This document shows positions 1 through 7,221 of a stretch of 64,000 bases of DNA, one piece after another (position 1 is the first letter of the stretch; each line of letters begins with the position of its first letter). A program made the translations under genes and the position numbers. The stretch comes from Streptomyces malachitofuscus (GTDB taxonomy: Bacteria > Actinomycetota > Actinomycetes > Streptomycetales > Streptomycetaceae). The notes under the pieces are model-generated. The model was not told the origin of the DNA. It made no database searches and saw nothing but the letters and a program-made list of their open reading frames with translations. The stretch covers positions 322,297 through 386,296 of the forward strand of contig NZ_BMUF01000004.1 of NCBI RefSeq assembly GCF_014650055.1. The letters are read 5' to 3'.

Positions 1-171
1 GACGCGCCCAGCGAGGAACACTCCGACGCGGCGCTGGAGAGGCTCGCCGAGGAACGCGACCGGCTCTCCGCACACATCGCCGATCTCGTGCGGACCAGGG
101 ACGCGCTCGACGGGCTGATGACCGCCGCCCGGGCCTACCGGGACACCCTGCGTCCGGCAGCGGCCGGCTGA
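1..171 (+). CDS. MerR-family transcriptional regulator, C-terminal fragment (cut by window edge)
   Basis: The reading frame is open from base 1 and stops at TGA 169-171, giving the last 56 residues of a protein whose start lies outside the window. The visible part is one amphipathic helix rich in Arg, Glu and Leu (ERLAEERDRLSAHIADLV, then RDALDGLMTAARAYRD). This is the usual look of the antiparallel coiled-coil dimerisation tail of one-component MerR regulators in actinomycetes. The DNA-binding domain is not visible, so the family call is inferred from the tail alone. The DJ-1/PfpI gene follows on the same strand after 133 bp that contain a TGTCCG/CGGACA inverted repeat, so it could be a target. 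Confidence 0.55.
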   Translation, partial: DAPSEEHSDAALERLAEERDRLSAHIADLVRTRDALDGLMTAARAYRDTLRPAAAG

Positions 172-264
172 CGGGCGGCGCGCCCGGTGAGGCCGGCGGG
201 AACCCGTTGGAGAGTGTCACCCATGCCTCTGGGAGGCGGGCGGGCGGCCGCATAGCTTCGGTGC

Positions 265-282
265 TGTCCGGAAGATCGGACA
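265..282. promoter_or_regulatory. Inverted repeat upstream of the DJ-1/PfpI gene
   Basis: A perfect 6-6-6 dyad, TGTCCG(6 nt)CGGACA, sits 22 bp before the start codon at 305. It may be a regulator site, possibly for the MerR-type protein encoded just upstream. The pairing of regulator and site is inferred only from position. Confidence 0.35.
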
Positions 283-304
283 TCCACACCGGAGGAAACG
301 CCGC

Positions 305-994
305 ATGCACGCTCAGATCGTCCTGTTCGATGGTTTCGACCCCCTGGATGTCATCGCCCCCTACGAGGTTCTGCACGCCGGTGGAACCGCCTCCGGCGGC
401 GCGGTGACCGTGGAACTGGTCTCCGCGGAAGGACCGCGCGAGGTGGTCAGCGGCACCAACGCGCTGACCCTGCGGGCCACCGGGACCCTCGACCCCCGGC
501 ACGCCGACCTGGTAGTGGTCCCCGGCGCGGCGGGCCGTGTCGGTGAACCCGGCGAGGTTCCCGACCACGACGCGGGAGCGGGGGAGTGGCGGGAGGACGA
601 ACTCGTCCCCGTGCTGCTGGGCCGCACCCTGACCACCGGACTGCCCGCCCTGCTGAAGGAAGCGGTGGAGAGCCCGGCGGTCACGGTCGCCACCGTGTGC
701 GGCGGCTCACTCGTCCTGGCCATGGCCGGCCTGATCGAGGACCGCCACGCCACGACCCACCACATGGGCATGGAGATGCTGGACGCCACCGGCGTCCACG
801 CGGTGCACGCCCGCGTCGTCGACGACGGCGACCTCGTCAGCGGCGCCGGCGTCACCTCCGGCCTCGACCTGAGCCTCTACCTGCTGGAACGTGAGATCGG
901 CCCGCGGATCGCGCACGCCGTCGAAGGTCTCTTCGCTCATGAGCGCCGCGGCACGGTGTGGCACGACCGGGGACCGGTTCCGGCCGGCTGGTGA
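305..994 (+). CDS. DJ-1/PfpI (type 1 glutamine amidotransferase-like) family protein
   Basis: A 229-aa cytoplasmic protein of the DJ-1/PfpI superfamily. It opens with the first strand motif IVLFDGFDPLDVIAPYEVL, which resembles isocyanide hydratase and GlxA-type N domains. The nucleophile elbow is TVCGGSLVLAMAGL with Cys132, followed by RHATTHH, a usual motif near the active site, and SGAGVTSGLDLSL near the end. No AraC DNA-binding domain follows, so this is a stand-alone enzyme or chaperone-like protein. GGAGGA stands 9 bp before the ATG. The substrate cannot be read from the sequence; isonitrile hydratase, glyoxalase III and deglycase activities all occur in this family. Confidence 0.85.
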   Translation: MHAQIVLFDGFDPLDVIAPYEVLHAGGTASGGAVTVELVSAEGPREVVSGTNALTLRATGTLDPRHADLVVVPGAAGRVGEPGEVPDHDAGAGEWREDELVPVLLGRTLTTGLPALLKEAVESPAVTVATVCGGSLVLAMAGLIEDRHATTHHMGMEMLDATGVHAVHARVVDDGDLVSGAGVTSGLDLSLYLLEREIGPRIAHAVEGLFAHERRGTVWHDRGPVPAGW

Positions 995-1047
995 CCACAT
1001 CCCGTCGTCCCACGCCCGCCCCATCCGCACACACCGTCAGGAACGGC

Positions 1048-1356
1048 ATGCACACGAACGTCGAAGGCATCTGGGACCTGTCCATGGCCACCCCCATCGG
1101 CAGGATCAAAGCCGTGGCCGAATTCCGGAGGGAGGCGGACGCCCTGACCGGGATCGCCTACGGAACGGGGGAGGAGGTACCCCTGCACGAGGTCGTCCTC
1201 GACGGACACCGGGTCACCTGGAAGCAGTCCATCACCAAGCCCCTGAGGCTGAACCTGACCTTCGCGGTGACGGTCCAGGGCGACACCCTGGAGGGAACCT
1301 CCAAGGCCGGGCGGCTTCCGGCGTCCAAGGTAACCGGCACCCGGCGGCCCGCCTGA
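1048..1356 (+). CDS. Small conserved hypothetical protein
   Basis: A 102-aa soluble protein of unknown function. The start at 1048 (MHTNVEGIWDLS) is preferred because CAGGAA stands just upstream; the same frame is open to 958, but that stretch is in the tail of the DJ-1 gene and has no ribosome site. The sequence alternates polar and hydrophobic residues (GIWDLSMATPIG, HRVTWKQSI, LNLTFAVTVQGDTLEGTSK), which suggests a small all-beta fold of the lipocalin or SRPBCC kind. No signal peptide or membrane segment is visible. It follows the DJ-1 gene by 53 bp and could be cotranscribed. Confidence 0.6.
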   Translation: MHTNVEGIWDLSMATPIGRIKAVAEFRREADALTGIAYGTGEEVPLHEVVLDGHRVTWKQSITKPLRLNLTFAVTVQGDTLEGTSKAGRLPASKVTGTRRPA

Positions 1357-1459
1357 GGACGCCTGCGCGCATGGAATACCCCGTCCGCCGGCACTGTTGG
1401 GCGCAGGGAGCTGACATGCCTGAGTCAAACAGATCGGGCAGTGGCGGAAGGAGCACTTC

Positions 1460-1624
1460 ATGGCACGCAGCACCGCGCGACCCGTCGTCCGGCTGAAGTC
1501 GGCGGCCGGCACGGGCGTCACCTACGTGACCCGCAAGAACCGTCGGAACGACCCCGACCGGCTCGTTCTGCGGAAGTACGATCCGGTCGCCGGAGAGCAC
1601 GTCCTCTTCCGCGAGGAGCGATGA
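1460..1624 (+). CDS. rpmG: 50S ribosomal protein L33, zinc-independent (Cys-free) paralogue
   Basis: A 54-aa basic protein with the L33 pattern: [19 protein letters not shown], then [10 protein letters not shown] and a FREER end. It binds 23S rRNA near the E site of the large subunit. It has no cysteine at all, whereas zinc-binding L33 carries two CxxC pairs, so this is the C-minus form. In streptomycetes such paralogues replace the zinc-binding ribosomal proteins when zinc is short, usually under Zur control. I looked for a Zur box in the 100 bp upstream and saw none that is convincing. GGAAGGAG stands 5 bp before the ATG. A strong nested hairpin follows directly. Confidence 0.9.
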   Translation: MARSTARPVVRLKSAAGTGVTYVTRKNRRNDPDRLVLRKYDPVAGEHVLFREER

Positions 1625-1661
1625 GACCGGCCCGTCAGGGCTGACGGGCGGCTCCGGTCTC
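1623..1661 (+). terminator. Nested stem-loop terminator after rpmG
   Basis: The outer arms GAGACCGG (1623-1630) and CCGGTCTC (1654-1661) enclose an inner perfect stem CCCGTCA/TGACGGG with loop GGGC. There is no U tract, as is common for actinomycete terminators. It begins within the rpmG stop codon and separates it from the convergent reductase gene. Confidence 0.7.
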
Positions 1662-1761
1662 GGACGGCCAGGTACCGCGTCGGCGGTACCGGGCCGTCGG
1701 TCGTGGCGAGGGACACCGCGGCGCATCCGCCTCGCCGGGGCCGGTGTGTGCTCCGCGCGGC

Positions 1762-3297
1762 TCAGCGGCGCCTCCGGCGGACCAGGCGGCGGAACGCCCT
1801 CGGCCCGCCGGCCGCCGGGGTGAGCGTGCCGGCCACCGCGTCGGCCAGCAGGGAACCCACCGTCTCGGCCGCGCAGGCGCGGTTGGCGCCGATACCGCCC
1901 GAGGGGCCGCGCTTGCTCCAGCCGACCACATACGTCCCGGGCCGCCCGGTCACCCGGCCCCGCTCGTTCGGCACGGTCCAGGTGGCCTCGTCGAACGGCA
2001 GCCCCGCCTGGGGCACCCCGCGGTATCCGACCGCCCGCAGGACCAGACCGGCCGGTATCTCCCGTTCCCCGGTGCCGCCGGTGACCCGCAGGGCGCGGGC
2101 GTCCTCGTCCCCGCAGACCGCCACCGGGGCGGAGAGGAAGCGGAACACGATGCGTCTGGGCCGTCCCCCGGCATCCGGCGGCACCGACCAGTCGACGGAC
2201 TCCCGTGGCAGCCCCCGCAGCACCGCGGCCTTGTCCCGCGGCGTGGCGGCGTCGATCGTGGTGCCGATGCGCGGATCGTGGTCGTCGATGAGCAGATCCA
2301 CCCCGGGAAGGTGCTTGAGGGCGAGCAGTTCCGACCTGGTGTACGCCGCGTCCTGCGGGCCGCGGCGCCCCAGCACCACCACCTCGCGCACCTTGCTGCG
2401 GCGCAGCTCCGCCAGCGCGTGGCCGGCGATCTGCGTGCCGGCCAGGGCCTCCGGGTCCGTGACGAGGATCCGGGCGACATCGAGCGCCACATTGCCGTTG
2501 CCGACCACGACGACCCGTTCCGCCGACAGGTCGACCGCGTCCGGCGCGACCTCCGGATGCGCGTTGTACCAGGCGACGAACGTGGTCGCGGAGACACATC
2601 CCGGCCGGTCCTCGCCCGGGATGCCGAGCCGCCGGTCCGTGGCGGCACCCACCGCGTAGACGACCGCGTCGTGATGGGCGGCGAGTTCCTCCGCGGTGAT
2701 GTCGGTGCCCACGTCGAGGCCGAGGTACATGCGCACCCGCGGGTGGGTGTGGAAGCGCGCGAAGGTCTCGCCCACCTTCCTGGTGGCGGCGTGGTCGGGT
2801 GCCACGCCGTACCGGACGAGCCCGCCGGCGACCGGGAGCCGGTCGATGAGCGTCACCTCGGCCCGTGTATGCAGCAGCAGATCCTTGGCGGCGTACATCC
2901 CGGCCGGGCCGGTGCCGACGATCGCGACCCGCAGCGGCCCGAAGTCCGGGGGCAGGACACGGTCGAAGGCCGGGGCGCCCCAGGCGTGGAAGTTCGGGCC
3001 CGTGTCCGTCGTTTCCGGGGCCCGCTCCGTGCCCCCCGGTCCGCCGGGCTCGAAGTAGGCGGAGTTCAGCCGCGCGTACTCCCGCAGCCCGTCGGGCAGC
3101 CGGTCGACCGGGAAGACGGCGTCCACCGGACAGGCGTCGGCGCAGGCGCCGCAGTCGATGCAGGTCTTCGGGTCGATGTGCAGCATCTCGGTGCTGCCGA
3201 ACGCCCGCTCCGCGGGGGTGGGATGGATGCAGTTGACCGGGCAGACGGCCACGCAGGTGGCGTCGTTGCAGCAGGTCTGGGTGATCGCGAAGGCCAT
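1762..3297 (-). CDS. FprB-like ferredoxin / ferredoxin-NADP(+) reductase fusion
   Basis: A 511-aa two-part redox protein. Residues 1-65 are a bacterial-type ferredoxin: Cys9/10, Cys15 and Cys19-Pro form one cluster, and CxxCxxCxxxCP at Cys46, 49, 52 and 56 forms the second, a 7Fe or 8Fe arrangement. From about residue 122 there is an adrenodoxin-reductase-like flavoprotein, with FAD site VAIVGTGPAGMYAA and NADPH site VVVVGNGNVALDVARIL near residue 265. The architecture matches mycobacterial FprB. Its start lies only 43 bp after the stop of the diiron oxygenase gene, so the two probably form an operon with this protein supplying electrons to the oxygenase. The protein is expected in the cytoplasm. 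Confidence 0.9.
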   Translation of the reverse strand: MAFAITQTCCNDATCVAVCPVNCIHPTPAERAFGSTEMLHIDPKTCIDCGACADACPVDAVFPVDRLPDGLREYARLNSAYFEPGGPGGTERAPETTDTGPNFHAWGAPAFDRVLPPDFGPLRVAIVGTGPAGMYAAKDLLLHTRAEVTLIDRLPVAGGLVRYGVAPDHAATRKVGETFARFHTHPRVRMYLGLDVGTDITAEELAAHHDAVVYAVGAATDRRLGIPGEDRPGCVSATTFVAWYNAHPEVAPDAVDLSAERVVVVGNGNVALDVARILVTDPEALAGTQIAGHALAELRRSKVREVVVLGRRGPQDAAYTRSELLALKHLPGVDLLIDDHDPRIGTTIDAATPRDKAAVLRGLPRESVDWSVPPDAGGRPRRIVFRFLSAPVAVCGDEDARALRVTGGTGEREIPAGLVLRAVGYRGVPQAGLPFDEATWTVPNERGRVTGRPGTYVVGWSKRGPSGGIGANRACAAETVGSLLADAVAGTLTPAAGGPRAFRRLVRRRRR

Positions 3298-3340
3298 GGT
3301 CGTCCGCTCCGCTGAAGGCCGGTTCCGGTGGTGAGGTGCG

Positions 3341-4255
3341 TCAGATGAGATGGGCGCGCTTGTAGAAGAAGAGCGCGGGCCGGGTGAGCAGCCCCACCGA
3401 GGCCAGGAACTCCATCAGGCCCGAACAGCTCGCGCGCATCATCGACTTGTGGTGTTCGTTGGCCTTCGCCTCGCGGAGCGCGCGTTCCTCGTCCAGACCG
3501 GCGTTCGCGTAGACCTTCGGGTTCACCATGCTGGTGACGATGACGTAGGCCGCGACGGCGATCAGGACGGCGTGCACCCGGCGACGCAGCCGACCCGCAC
3601 GCGCGAGGTGCCTGCGCGTCTCGTCGCGGGCGAACTTCATGTGCCGCGACTCCTCGACGACATGGATGTTGTTGATGGTGCGGACGAAGGGGACGACCCG
3701 CTCGTCCCGCATCCAGTCGCGCTGCATGACGTCCAGGACCTCCTCGGCGACGAGGATCGCCGCGTACGCGGCCTCGCCGAAGGCGACGGTCTTGAAGATC
3801 CTGCCGAGTTCGACGGCCACCCGGTGCGGGCGGTACGCCGGGGCCTGGAGCTTCTTCGCCCCGCGGGCGAACATGATCGAGTGCCGGCATTCGTCGGCGA
3901 TCTCGGTGAGCGCCCACTGGACGGTGTCGTCCGTCGGGTCCTTGGCGTAGATGTCCCGGAGCACCATCTGCTGGAGGATCATCTCGAACCAGATGCCGGT
4001 GCTGGCCACGGACGCGGCCTCCTGGCGGGTCAGGGCCTTGCGCTGCGCGTCGCTCAACTCCTTCCAGTACGCCGTCCCGTAGAGCGTGCTCCACTCCGGG
4101 CTGGTGCCGTGGAAGCCCGGGTCGAGGGGCGTGTCCCAGTCGACGTCGGTGAGCGGGTCGTAGGAGAGCTGCGCGGAAGAGTCGAGCAGCCGCCGGGCTG
4201 CGCCGTCGTCGGAGGGCAGGCTACGGGCCTCCGGCTGTGAGGTGCTGCTGGCCAT
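3341..4255 (-). CDS. AurF-like diiron oxygenase
   Basis: A 304-aa protein of the AurF (p-aminobenzoate N-oxygenase) family of ferritin-like non-haem diiron enzymes. The likely ligand segments are visible: RQEAASVASTGIWFEMIL, ALTEIADECRHSIMF with ExxxE/ExxRH character, AILVAEEVLD, and VVEESRHMKFARDE. There is a short hydrophobic stretch (VHAVLIAVAAYVIVTSMV) near residue 235. The start at 4255 has GAGGAGC upstream; the frame is open further, but that part lies in the intergenic region and in the divergent gene. Neighbours are the FprB-like reductase (downstream) and an epoxide hydrolase (divergent). The substrate is unknown; N-oxygenation, hydroxylation and desaturation all occur in related enzymes. 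Confidence 0.8.
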   Translation of the reverse strand: MASSTSQPEARSLPSDDGAARRLLDSSAQLSYDPLTDVDWDTPLDPGFHGTSPEWSTLYGTAYWKELSDAQRKALTRQEAASVASTGIWFEMILQQMVLRDIYAKDPTDDTVQWALTEIADECRHSIMFARGAKKLQAPAYRPHRVAVELGRIFKTVAFGEAAYAAILVAEEVLDVMQRDWMRDERVVPFVRTINNIHVVEESRHMKFARDETRRHLARAGRLRRRVHAVLIAVAAYVIVTSMVNPKVYANAGLDEERALREAKANEHHKSMMRASCSGLMEFLASVGLLTRPALFFYKRAHLI

Positions 4256-4287
4256 GCTGAGGGCTCCTCGGGTCGGGACCGTGAGTA

Positions 4288-4300
4288 TTACCACGGGTAA
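4288..4300. promoter_or_regulatory. TTACC-ACG-GGTAA dyad
   Basis: A perfect 5-3-5 inverted repeat lies 33 bp upstream of the oxygenase start and next to a longer inverted repeat. It may be an operator in this divergent promoter region; the regulator is unknown. Confidence 0.35.
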
Positions 4301-4304
4301 CAGC

Positions 4305-4338
4305 CGCCGCTTGCTGACGAACTGTATAGCAAGCGGCG
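4305..4338. promoter_or_regulatory. 11-bp perfect inverted repeat between the oxygenase and epoxide hydrolase genes
   Basis: CGCCGCTTGCT (4305-4315) and AGCAAGCGGCG (4328-4338) are exact reverse complements separated by 12 bp. The site is in the 178-bp divergent intergenic region. It is more likely an operator than a terminator because no gene ends here. A joint repressor of both transcripts would fit, but none is encoded next to it. Confidence 0.5.
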
Positions 4339-4433
4339 TTCGCTTCCCACCCCTCGGCGGCAGACGGATCCGGGCAACGGTCCGGGCGCGGCACGACCGG
4401 GGTCGGCGCCCGTGCGCGGCTAGCATGCGTGGC

Positions 4434-5627
4434 ATGTCGGACGTAGGGCCCCTCCCGGAACCGTTCACCCCGCGCACCGATCCCGAGATGCTCGACGACC
4501 TCCGCGCACGCCTGCGCGCGACGCGCTGGCCGGACGCCCCCGAGGACGCCGGCTGGTCGCTCGGCACCGACGTCGCCTATCTGCGGGACCTCACCGCCTA
4601 CTGGGCGGACGGCTTCGACTGGACGGCACAGGAGACCGCACTTGCCCGGCTGCCCCGCTTCCGCGTCCGGCTCGACGGCCTCGGGATCCACTTCGTGCGC
4701 GCCCGGGCTGTCGCGCCGGCCGGCCCCGTCCTGCCCCTCGTCCTCAGCCACGGCTGGCCGGACTCGTTCTGGCGCTACGCGAAGGTCGTCCCGCTCCTGA
4801 CCGACCCCGGGGCACACGGAGCCGACCCCGCCGACGCGTTCGACGTGGTCGTGCCCGACATGCCGGGCTACGGATACTCCGACCGCCCCACCGGACACCC
4901 GCCGGACTCCGTCGCCGTCGCCGGTCTGTGGGCCCGGCTCATGGACGTCCTCGGGTACGAGCGGTTCGGCGCGGCGGGCGGTGACCTCGGCAGCCATGTG
5001 AGCCGTTTCCTCGCCCTCGACCACTCCGAGCGGGTCGTGGCCGTCCACCGTATGGACGGTGGTCTGCCCGTCTTCACCGGCGACCCCGCCGAGCTCACGG
5101 CCGAGGAGCGGGCCTGGTTCGAGGAAGTCGCCGGCTGGGCGGCCGGCGAGGGTGCCTACGGGGCCGTGCACCGCACCAAGCCCCAGACCGCGGGCGTCGG
5201 TCTGAACGACTCGCCGGCCGGGCTGGCCGCGTGGATCGTCGAGAAGCTCCGGGCCTGGAGCGACTGCGGCGGCGACGTCGAACGGAGCTTCACCAGGGAC
5301 GAGATCCTCACCAACGTCACGCTCTACTGGCTCACCGGCACGATCACCTCGTCGATGCGCATGTACCACGCGAACGCGGCGATCCCGCCCGAGCGGCTCA
5401 CCCGCCGGGTCGAGGTGCCGTCCGGCTTCTCGCTGTTCCGCGGTGACGTCGTCCGGCCGCCGCGGGCATGGCTCGAACGCACGGCCAACGTCGTCCACCT
5501 GAGCGAACCCGCGCGCGGTGGACACTTCGCTCCCTTCGAGGAACCCGAGTCCTATGCGGAGGAACTGCGCGAGTTCTTCCGCCCCTACCGGGCGGCGGCG
5601 GACCGGGGACGTCAGGGCCCTCGGTGA
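4434..5627 (+). CDS. Epoxide hydrolase with EHN domain (alpha/beta-hydrolase)
   Basis: A 397-aa protein. Residues 5-100 match the epoxide hydrolase N-terminal (EHN) region (FTPRTDPEMLDDLRARLRATRWPD). The alpha/beta-hydrolase fold follows, with oxyanion motif LSHGWPDSFW near residue 105, nucleophile elbow AAGGDLGSHV with Asp near 184, and the catalytic His in GGHFAPFEEPE near 363. The enzyme opens epoxides to diols through an Asp ester intermediate. The ATG at 4434 keeps the canonical N terminus. It is divergent from the diiron oxygenase, which could produce the epoxide; this coupling is inference. The protein is cytoplasmic, with no signal peptide. Confidence 0.9.
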   Translation: MSDVGPLPEPFTPRTDPEMLDDLRARLRATRWPDAPEDAGWSLGTDVAYLRDLTAYWADGFDWTAQETALARLPRFRVRLDGLGIHFVRARAVAPAGPVLPLVLSHGWPDSFWRYAKVVPLLTDPGAHGADPADAFDVVVPDMPGYGYSDRPTGHPPDSVAVAGLWARLMDVLGYERFGAAGGDLGSHVSRFLALDHSERVVAVHRMDGGLPVFTGDPAELTAEERAWFEEVAGWAAGEGAYGAVHRTKPQTAGVGLNDSPAGLAAWIVEKLRAWSDCGGDVERSFTRDEILTNVTLYWLTGTITSSMRMYHANAAIPPERLTRRVEVPSGFSLFRGDVVRPPRAWLERTANVVHLSEPARGGHFAPFEEPESYAEELREFFRPYRAAADRGRQGPR

Positions 5628-5645
5628 TGCCGCCTCCCGACGGGC

Positions 5646-7214
5646 TCAGAGGCCGCTGACCTTGCTGCTCGCCGAGACTTCGTAGACGAGGGTGACCGTG
5701 CGCCGGCCGCCGGGGGCCAGCGGGACGTTCCAACAGACGATGCCGTCGGCGTCGACCGCGTCGGGCACCGGCGAACACGCGTCCCGGCGCAGGCGGACCT
5801 CCACCGCCGACACCTCGGAGACCGGGATGCGCTCCCGGAGGACGATCACCCGGTCGTCGTGCTCCCCGGGAGCCGAGAAGCGGGAGACGTTCAGCCGAAC
5901 GGTACGGGTGAGTACGGTCCGCTGGGTGATCCCGGCGGTGTCACGGGTCTCCTCGGTGTGCCGCAGCACCCGGTGGTCGTCCCGGCTGCCGAAGGCGAGC
6001 TCGACGGGTGCGCCGGGGGCGGTGAAGTCCAGGGTGCCGCGTCCGACGAACCCGCTGCCGCCGATCAGGTCGACGGGTCCGGCCAGCAGTGCGTGGCCCG
6101 ACCCGTTGTCGAACCGCACCACCTGGTCGACCAGCGGCGACAGCTCGGGCGAGCAGGCGTACTCGCTCCTGGCGGACGAGGCGAACGACGACAACGGCAC
6201 ACGGTGGGCGCGGCCGTCGGCCGGCACGGACACCGGCGCGGGGGAGCGCAGTACCCGCACCTCGCCGCCGTCGTCGACTCCCGGCAGCCCGAGCACGGGG
6301 GCGGGGCCGAGGTCCGCGACCTCCTCCTCGCGCAGGTCGACGTGCACGGTACGGCGTTCCGCGGCGGAGCGGTCGGTCAGCGTCAGCCGGTCCTCGACCA
6401 GCCGGGGCGGCTCCGTGGCCGCGGCGGAGCGGGCGGTGGACAGGGTCAGCCGTACGTCCGACCAGTCCTCGCCGGTGCGCTGCCAGACGATGGCGTCCGT
6501 GTCCAGGGTGAGTTCCGGCCCGTCGAGCACGGCCCGATAGGCGGGCCGCCACAGTGCGCACGGGGTGAGATGGCTCAGGCGCAGCTCGGCCTGCCCGGCC
6601 GCCTCGGCGTGGACGGTCAGCTCGATGTGGCCGGTCAGCTCCGCCGGCGCCCTCTCGGAGGCGTCCAGAACCTGAAGGGTCTCGGAGAGTTCGACGGCGA
6701 TGCGGGCCAGCCTCGCCTCCACGGTGCGCAGACGCTCCCCGTAGGTGTCGCGTTCGCCGTCCACCCGGTCCAGCTCCCGCGCCCAGCGGTCGCTCTCCGA
6801 TTCGCCGTGGCCGGCCCCCTCGGCGATCTCCCGCAGCAGATCGGCGGCCAGCCGGGCGAGCAGATCGAGACGGACACCCAGCCGGTCGCGCTGCTGCTCC
6901 AGGGCCGACCGTTCCTCCTCGAGGGCTGTCACACGGCGGTGCAGCGCGGAGTCGTCGACGCCCGGCCCCGGCCCGCGAGGCGTCCAGGCGCGCACCATCC
7001 GTACGTCCAGCACGGTCGCCGGACGGTCGCCGGCCAGTTCGGCGTGCAGGGTACGGTCGACGGCCAGTGCGCTGACCGGTCCCAGACGCAGCAGCCGGGT
7101 CCCGGCCTCGAGGTCGAGCACGGCGGTCCGCTCGATGTGCGCGCGGTCCTCCGTACAGGTGACGGCGGTGACGGGCAGCGGAACCAGGGGAGTCTGCTCC
7201 GATGACGTGGACAT
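5646..7214 (-). CDS. DUF4139 (MuiA-like) domain protein, downstream paralogue
   Basis: A 522-aa protein of the DUF4139/mucoidy-inhibitor-A family. The N-terminal strand region (VTCTEDRAHIERTAVLDLEAG) leads into a coiled coil around residues 85-180 (ALEEERSALEQQRDRLG). The DUF4139 beta domain has the family hallmarks ALWRPAYRA, WQRTGEDWSDVRLTLSTA and a C-terminal GRRTVTLVYEV. The start at 7214 has AGGAGC upstream. It follows its larger paralogue by 7 bp, so the two are cotranscribed. Function is not established for the bacterial proteins. No signal peptide or membrane segment is visible. Confidence 0.85.
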   Translation of the reverse strand: MSTSSEQTPLVPLPVTAVTCTEDRAHIERTAVLDLEAGTRLLRLGPVSALAVDRTLHAELAGDRPATVLDVRMVRAWTPRGPGPGVDDSALHRRVTALEEERSALEQQRDRLGVRLDLLARLAADLLREIAEGAGHGESESDRWARELDRVDGERDTYGERLRTVEARLARIAVELSETLQVLDASERAPAELTGHIELTVHAEAAGQAELRLSHLTPCALWRPAYRAVLDGPELTLDTDAIVWQRTGEDWSDVRLTLSTARSAAATEPPRLVEDRLTLTDRSAAERRTVHVDLREEEVADLGPAPVLGLPGVDDGGEVRVLRSPAPVSVPADGRAHRVPLSSFASSARSEYACSPELSPLVDQVVRFDNGSGHALLAGPVDLIGGSGFVGRGTLDFTAPGAPVELAFGSRDDHRVLRHTEETRDTAGITQRTVLTRTVRLNVSRFSAPGEHDDRVIVLRERIPVSEVSAVEVRLRRDACSPVPDAVDADGIVCWNVPLAPGGRRTVTLVYEVSASSKVSGL

Positions 7215-7221
7215 GGTTATG

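Noticed and set aside
1361..1459. Zur box before rpmG
   Set aside because: Only TGAC...GTCA arms are present with no match to the TGAAAATGATTTTCA core.
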